Positions 7,583 to 10,019 of a stretch of 10,019 nt of DNA are shown here, one piece after another (within the stretch, counting starts at the first letter, position 1; each line of letters begins with the position of its first letter). This DNA comes from Bacteroidales bacterium. GTDB taxonomy: Bacteria > Bacteroidota > Bacteroidia > Bacteroidales > JALTDM01. The position numbers were made by a program, and so were the translations under genes. Under the pieces are notes generated by a model. It was not told the origin of the DNA. It did no database searches and saw only the letters and a program-made list of their open reading frames with translations. The stretch is from positions 1-10,019 of the forward strand of contig JALTEO010000116.1 of assembly GCA_027073875.1 (NCBI GenBank), read 5' to 3'.

Positions 7583-7768
7583 TTATCCTTCTTTTGAAAT
7601 AACAACTTTACCCTTATAATACAATTCACCCTCATGCCAGTGAGCACGGTGTCTTAAATGAGCTTCACCGGTTGTTGGGTCAATGGAAACTGTTGGATCT
7701 GTTGCCTTATAGTGTGTGCGTCTTTTATTTCTTCTTTGTTTTGAAATCTTGTGTTTAGGATGTGCCAT
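7583..7768 (-). CDS. rpmF: Ribosomal protein bL32
   Basis: This 61-residue basic protein of the large ribosomal subunit starts MAHPKHKISKQRRNKRRTHY, the classic L32 N-terminus. The C-terminal half has HRAHWHEGELYYKGK (40-54) in place of the zinc ribbon. There is no cysteine at all, so this is the form that cannot bind zinc through the usual four cysteines; from memory, such cysteine-poor L32 is usual in Bacteroidota. It is placed 13 bases after yceD and 15 before plsX, the standard yceD-rpmF-plsX arrangement. Confidence 0.96.
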   Translation of the reverse strand: MAHPKHKISKQRRNKRRTHYKATDPTVSIDPTTGEAHLRHRAHWHEGELYYKGKVVISKEG

Positions 7769-7781
7769 AATCAGTAATTTT

Positions 7782-8303
7782 TTAGTTCAACAATGCTGTT
7801 AACTTGTCCCATCTGGGATCTTTTTCTATTTGATTTTTATGTGAAAGATTTTCAATCTTTTGAAGCATTTCCGGATTGCAGGTAGGATTACCGTTTTTGT
7901 CAAGCGGATGTACCTTACGAATGGGAACACTGAGTGCAATGGTTTCAAATAGCCATTGTGCAATATTTATTTTTTCGCTGTTTCTCGGTATGGAAACGGT
8001 TGTGTCGTCCAATTCTTCGTAATTATCACCGAGTTTAACAAACTGCTTTGCCGTAAGCGACACCGGCGATAAGAAAGACTCCAAGCAATTATCACAAACA
8101 AATGTCAGATGTCCGGTAATTTTGAAGTCTAATATCAGCAGGTTCGATTTTTTTTCCAATTCGAGATGAGCCGTTAAGTCACCTTCGTGTACGGGAGAAT
8201 CAGGGAATAATGTAAAAAAATCATTCCCAAGGTCGTAAGCAAATGAATAAAACCCATTCTGCTTTCCACCAAAATATATGTCATATTTTGAAATCGGATT
8301 CAT
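7782..8303 (-). CDS. yceD: YceD/DUF177 family protein
   Basis: The 173-residue protein belongs to the YceD (DUF177) family, which is nearly always encoded just before rpmF and is linked to 23S rRNA accumulation or ribosome assembly in other organisms. The diagnostic core is VCDNCLESF (69-77), with C70 and C73 forming a CxxC pair. A third cysteine at C142 lies in NPTCNPEM, a C-terminal segment that may complete a metal site. A downstream acidic stretch and the segment from WLFETIALSVPIRKVHP (117-133) also fit the family. I chose the ATG at 8303; the frame reaches a TTG one codon earlier (8306). It is the first gene of the operon, about 18 bases from the predicted transcription start. The exact biochemical function is not known to me. 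Confidence 0.87.
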   Translation of the reverse strand: MNPISKYDIYFGGKQNGFYSFAYDLGNDFFTLFPDSPVHEGDLTAHLELEKKSNLLILDFKITGHLTFVCDNCLESFLSPVSLTAKQFVKLGDNYEELDDTTVSIPRNSEKINIAQWLFETIALSVPIRKVHPLDKNGNPTCNPEMLQKIENLSHKNQIEKDPRWDKLTALLN

Positions 8304-8327
8304 CAATCAAATAGAAAAAATAAGGTG

Positions 8328-8357
8328 CAAAATTAACTAAATTTATTAATGTGCAAA
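8328..8357 (-). promoter_or_regulatory. Bacteroidota-type promoter of the yceD-rpmF-plsX-fabH-accB-accC operon
   Basis: TAATTTTG (8328-8335, minus strand) matches the -7 consensus TAnnTTTG exactly, and a TTTG at 8354-8357 provides a -33 element with 18-base spacing. Transcription would begin near 8321, giving a leader of roughly 18 bases before yceD. Downstream genes are packed with no room for another obvious promoter, so this likely drives all six. Confidence 0.7.
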
Positions 8358-8411
8358 AATTATTAGCTTTTTTATACGGACAGATACTATATTTAGAACC
8401 TAATCTTAAAT

Positions 8412-8442
8412 AAAAAAGGGTTACCTATTGATAAGGCAACCC
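8412..8442 (-). terminator. Intrinsic terminator of the secreted repeat-protein gene
   Basis: GGGTTACCT (8418-8426) pairs with AGGCAACCC (8434-8442) around a 7-base loop. The single mismatch on the plus strand becomes a G-U pair in minus-strand RNA, and six T follow the stem on that strand. It lies about 25 bases after the stop codon of the upstream gene and isolates it from the yceD operon. Confidence 0.88.
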
Positions 8443-8465
8443 CCGTAATCCTGTATTGATATTAT

Positions 8466-9956
8466 TTATTTTTTTATTATTCTGGCAGTTTTAAGTGTAT
8501 TGCCATTTTTATCTGTTATGGAAATCATATAGATTCCTGAAGGTAATGTTTGAACAGGAATAGATGTGTGTGTGCCATATATGTTAATTGTGCGGAATGT
8601 TTTACCACTAATATCTGAAACAACTATTCTGCCATCTATATTTTCTTCGGAGCTTACAAATAAGATATCTGATGCCGGATTAGGATATAACTTTATTTTT
8701 GCATCAATTTTATAGTTGGCAACAAGACTACTTGAATTTAGTTTATCGTAAAAGAATTTATATTTTTCACTTAATGAAGCAGAAGCTTTATCTTCCTCAT
8801 ACTCATAATATTCATAATCTACCAAAGCTCCTCTGAAAAAATCGTTCATCAGTCCTTCGTCTGAAGTAAAAATATAAGAGAATTTTATGGTATTTACATC
8901 TATAGAATCAGCATAAGTTCTTAACTCTTTATCAGACAATATCCAACCATCTGAGTTATCCCAATTATATTGATCTTCTTCAGTGTATAAGTTTGATGTA
9001 GCATAAGAATACTCATATTTTCTATTGTTTTCCCAACTTGAACCATTCCAATGATATCTGACCTCAGTAATTAAATTGTTATCTCCATCATAAGTATAAC
9101 CTTTTTTATTGTCTTTGATATAAGCATTTGATTCATTGTCATAGGAATAATAAATATAACCTTCTAAGAGATTATCACTATTGTAGGAATAAACTTCTTT
9201 GTATGAAGAATCCCATTGTGATGCAGATGAATTCCAATTTAAATGTATTTCTTCTATAAGATTGGAAGAATTGTAAGTATAAACATCCTTTTCATTACTA
9301 ACCCAACTATCAGAAGAATTATCATAATTGTAGTAAATTTGTTCCGAAAGTAATCCATTATCATAAGTATATTCATTTTTTCCATCGTAAACCCAGTTAG
9401 AATCCGAATCGCTCCAATAAGATTCCTTATATAAAATTATTTTCCCGTCTGCATCGTAAATATATTCTTCTTTTCCATCGTTATCCCAGACTGAATCGTT
9501 ACCTTCAAAATATATATGTAACACCACATTCCCATTATCATTGTACATAACACTATCTTTGGAATCTTTAAGGATACTGTCATTGGCATCTTTACTAATA
9601 TTGTTATTGGCATAATCATAAGTCGATAAAACTAAAGTTTTTCCATTATTGTAATAATCATATTCACCTAGGTAAGCATTCTCAAAACTACCGGAATCAT
9701 TCAATGTGACTAAATGAAATGCTGTTTCTGTTCCGTTATCATCGAAATCAAAAATATATTTATATTGGACATATGGGCTATCCAAAGAATCTAAATCGTA
9801 GATCCAAGCACTATCAAGGGAATAAGTATAAATACCTTTCATATTATTCCGTTGAGGCATTTTCTTTTTGCCATTTTCTTTTTTTAACATAAATGGCTGT
9901 GCATTAGCAGAAATAGCAAATACTGCTAAAAGTAAAATTGTGTAAATTTTTTTCAT
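8466..9956 (-). CDS. Secreted repeat protein with type IX secretion C-terminal sorting domain
   Basis: The 496-residue protein has a signal peptide (residues 1-20, MKKIYTILLLAVFAISANAQ) and a C-terminal type IX (Por) sorting domain from about 419. The domain opens IKLYPNPASDILFV and runs through VVSDISGK, LPSGIYMISI and a final KTARIIKK. It should be exported through Sec, then moved across the outer membrane by the type IX machinery and either anchored or released. Between these, residues 162-342 hold six consecutive units of about 30 residues, each starting K-x-x-Y-x-Y and ending in an aromatic-Asn/Asp-Ser-Ser-x-x-W pattern. A less regular copy appears before them. The composition is rich in Tyr, Asn, Asp and Ser and poor in catalytic-looking motifs. 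The repeats resemble YD-type or beta-strand-turn repeats, but I cannot assign a family or a function. The ATG at 9956 gives a complete signal peptide. It is a single-gene unit bounded by its own terminator. Confidence 0.85.
   Translation of the reverse strand: MKKIYTILLLAVFAISANAQPFMLKKENGKKKMPQRNNMKGIYTYSLDSAWIYDLDSLDSPYVQYKYIFDFDDNGTETAFHLVTLNDSGSFENAYLGEYDYYNNGKTLVLSTYDYANNNISKDANDSILKDSKDSVMYNDNGNVVLHIYFEGNDSVWDNDGKEEYIYDADGKIILYKESYWSDSDSNWVYDGKNEYTYDNGLLSEQIYYNYDNSSDSWVSNEKDVYTYNSSNLIEEIHLNWNSSASQWDSSYKEVYSYNSDNLLEGYIYYSYDNESNAYIKDNKKGYTYDGDNNLITEVRYHWNGSSWENNRKYEYSYATSNLYTEEDQYNWDNSDGWILSDKELRTYADSIDVNTIKFSYIFTSDEGLMNDFFRGALVDYEYYEYEEDKASASLSEKYKFFYDKLNSSSLVANYKIDAKIKLYPNPASDILFVSSEENIDGRIVVSDISGKTFRTINIYGTHTSIPVQTLPSGIYMISITDKNGNTLKTARIIKK
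8931..9473 (-). repeat. Six tandem ~30-residue coding repeats in the secreted protein
   Basis: Units begin at about residues 162, 193, 223, 253, 284 and 313, at KEEYIYD, KNEYTYD, KDVYTYN, KEVYSYN, KKGYTYD and KYEYSYA. Each then has a Leu-rich short strand, an acidic residue, an aromatic pair, and a Trp or Tyr near the end. Repeats are degenerate at the base level, so they look old rather than freshly duplicated. Confidence 0.8.
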
Positions 9957-9986
9957 TTCAATTTGATTTTAAATTTTTGGCAAAGA

Positions 9987-9994
9987 AAGGTATT
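9987..9994 (-). promoter_or_regulatory. Weak candidate -7 element for the secreted repeat-protein gene
   Basis: TACCTTTC on the minus strand matches TAnnTTTG at all but the last base and lies about 30 bases before the ATG at 9956. No clean -33 TTTG is visible in the short remaining upstream sequence. It is offered as the best candidate only. Confidence 0.25.
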
Positions 9995-10019
9995 TTTTTT
10001 ACACCCACCTAAATTATAC

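Noticed and set aside
1..10019. CRISPR arrays, tRNA or rRNA genes, insertion sequences, defence systems
   Set aside because: No regularly spaced repeats, cloverleaf or rRNA-like sequences, transposase motifs or recognisable defence genes were seen on either strand.

Overview
The window looks like an ordinary chromosomal segment of a member of the Bacteroidota. The reasons are a type IX secretion (Por) C-terminal sorting domain, a TonB-dependent receptor with an N-terminal carboxypeptidase-regulatory-like domain, promoters of the TAnnTTTG (-7) type, almost no Shine-Dalgarno sequences, and a cysteine-free L32 protein. The DNA is AT-rich. All supported protein genes lie on the minus strand, so the text below follows transcription from high to low coordinates. 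I cannot place it more finely than phylum from the sequence.

Region 1 (10019 to about 8410): a secreted, tyrosine/tryptophan-rich repeat protein with a signal peptide and a type IX sorting domain. It is closed by a clear intrinsic terminator.

Region 2 (about 8357 to 3748): a compact operon yceD(DUF177)-rpmF-plsX-fabH-accB-accC. It begins at a good TAnnTTTG promoter and ends at a strong hairpin terminator touching the accC stop codon. Spacings are short (9 to 27 bases, with a 14-base overlap of plsX and fabH). The operon couples a ribosomal protein to early lipid synthesis. AccB and AccC supply the biotin carboxyl carrier and biotin carboxylase halves of acetyl-CoA carboxylase, FabH starts fatty acid chains, and PlsX makes acyl-phosphate for phospholipid synthesis. 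The carboxyltransferase genes (accA/accD) are not in this window.

Region 3 (3677 to 1188): a stand-alone TonB-dependent outer-membrane receptor with no SusD-type partner beside it.

Region 4 (1187 to 425): about 760 bases without a convincing protein gene. It holds a candidate structured minus-strand RNA of roughly 200 bases ending in its own terminator (about 820 to 601). An inverted repeat at 513-577 and a promoter for the next gene follow.

Region 5 (424 to 1): the N-terminal part of a DegT/DnrJ/EryC1/StrS-type sugar aminotransferase, cut by the window edge.

The least explained parts are the possible non-coding RNA in region 4 and the repeat protein in region 1. I do not see a clearly new multi-gene system here.
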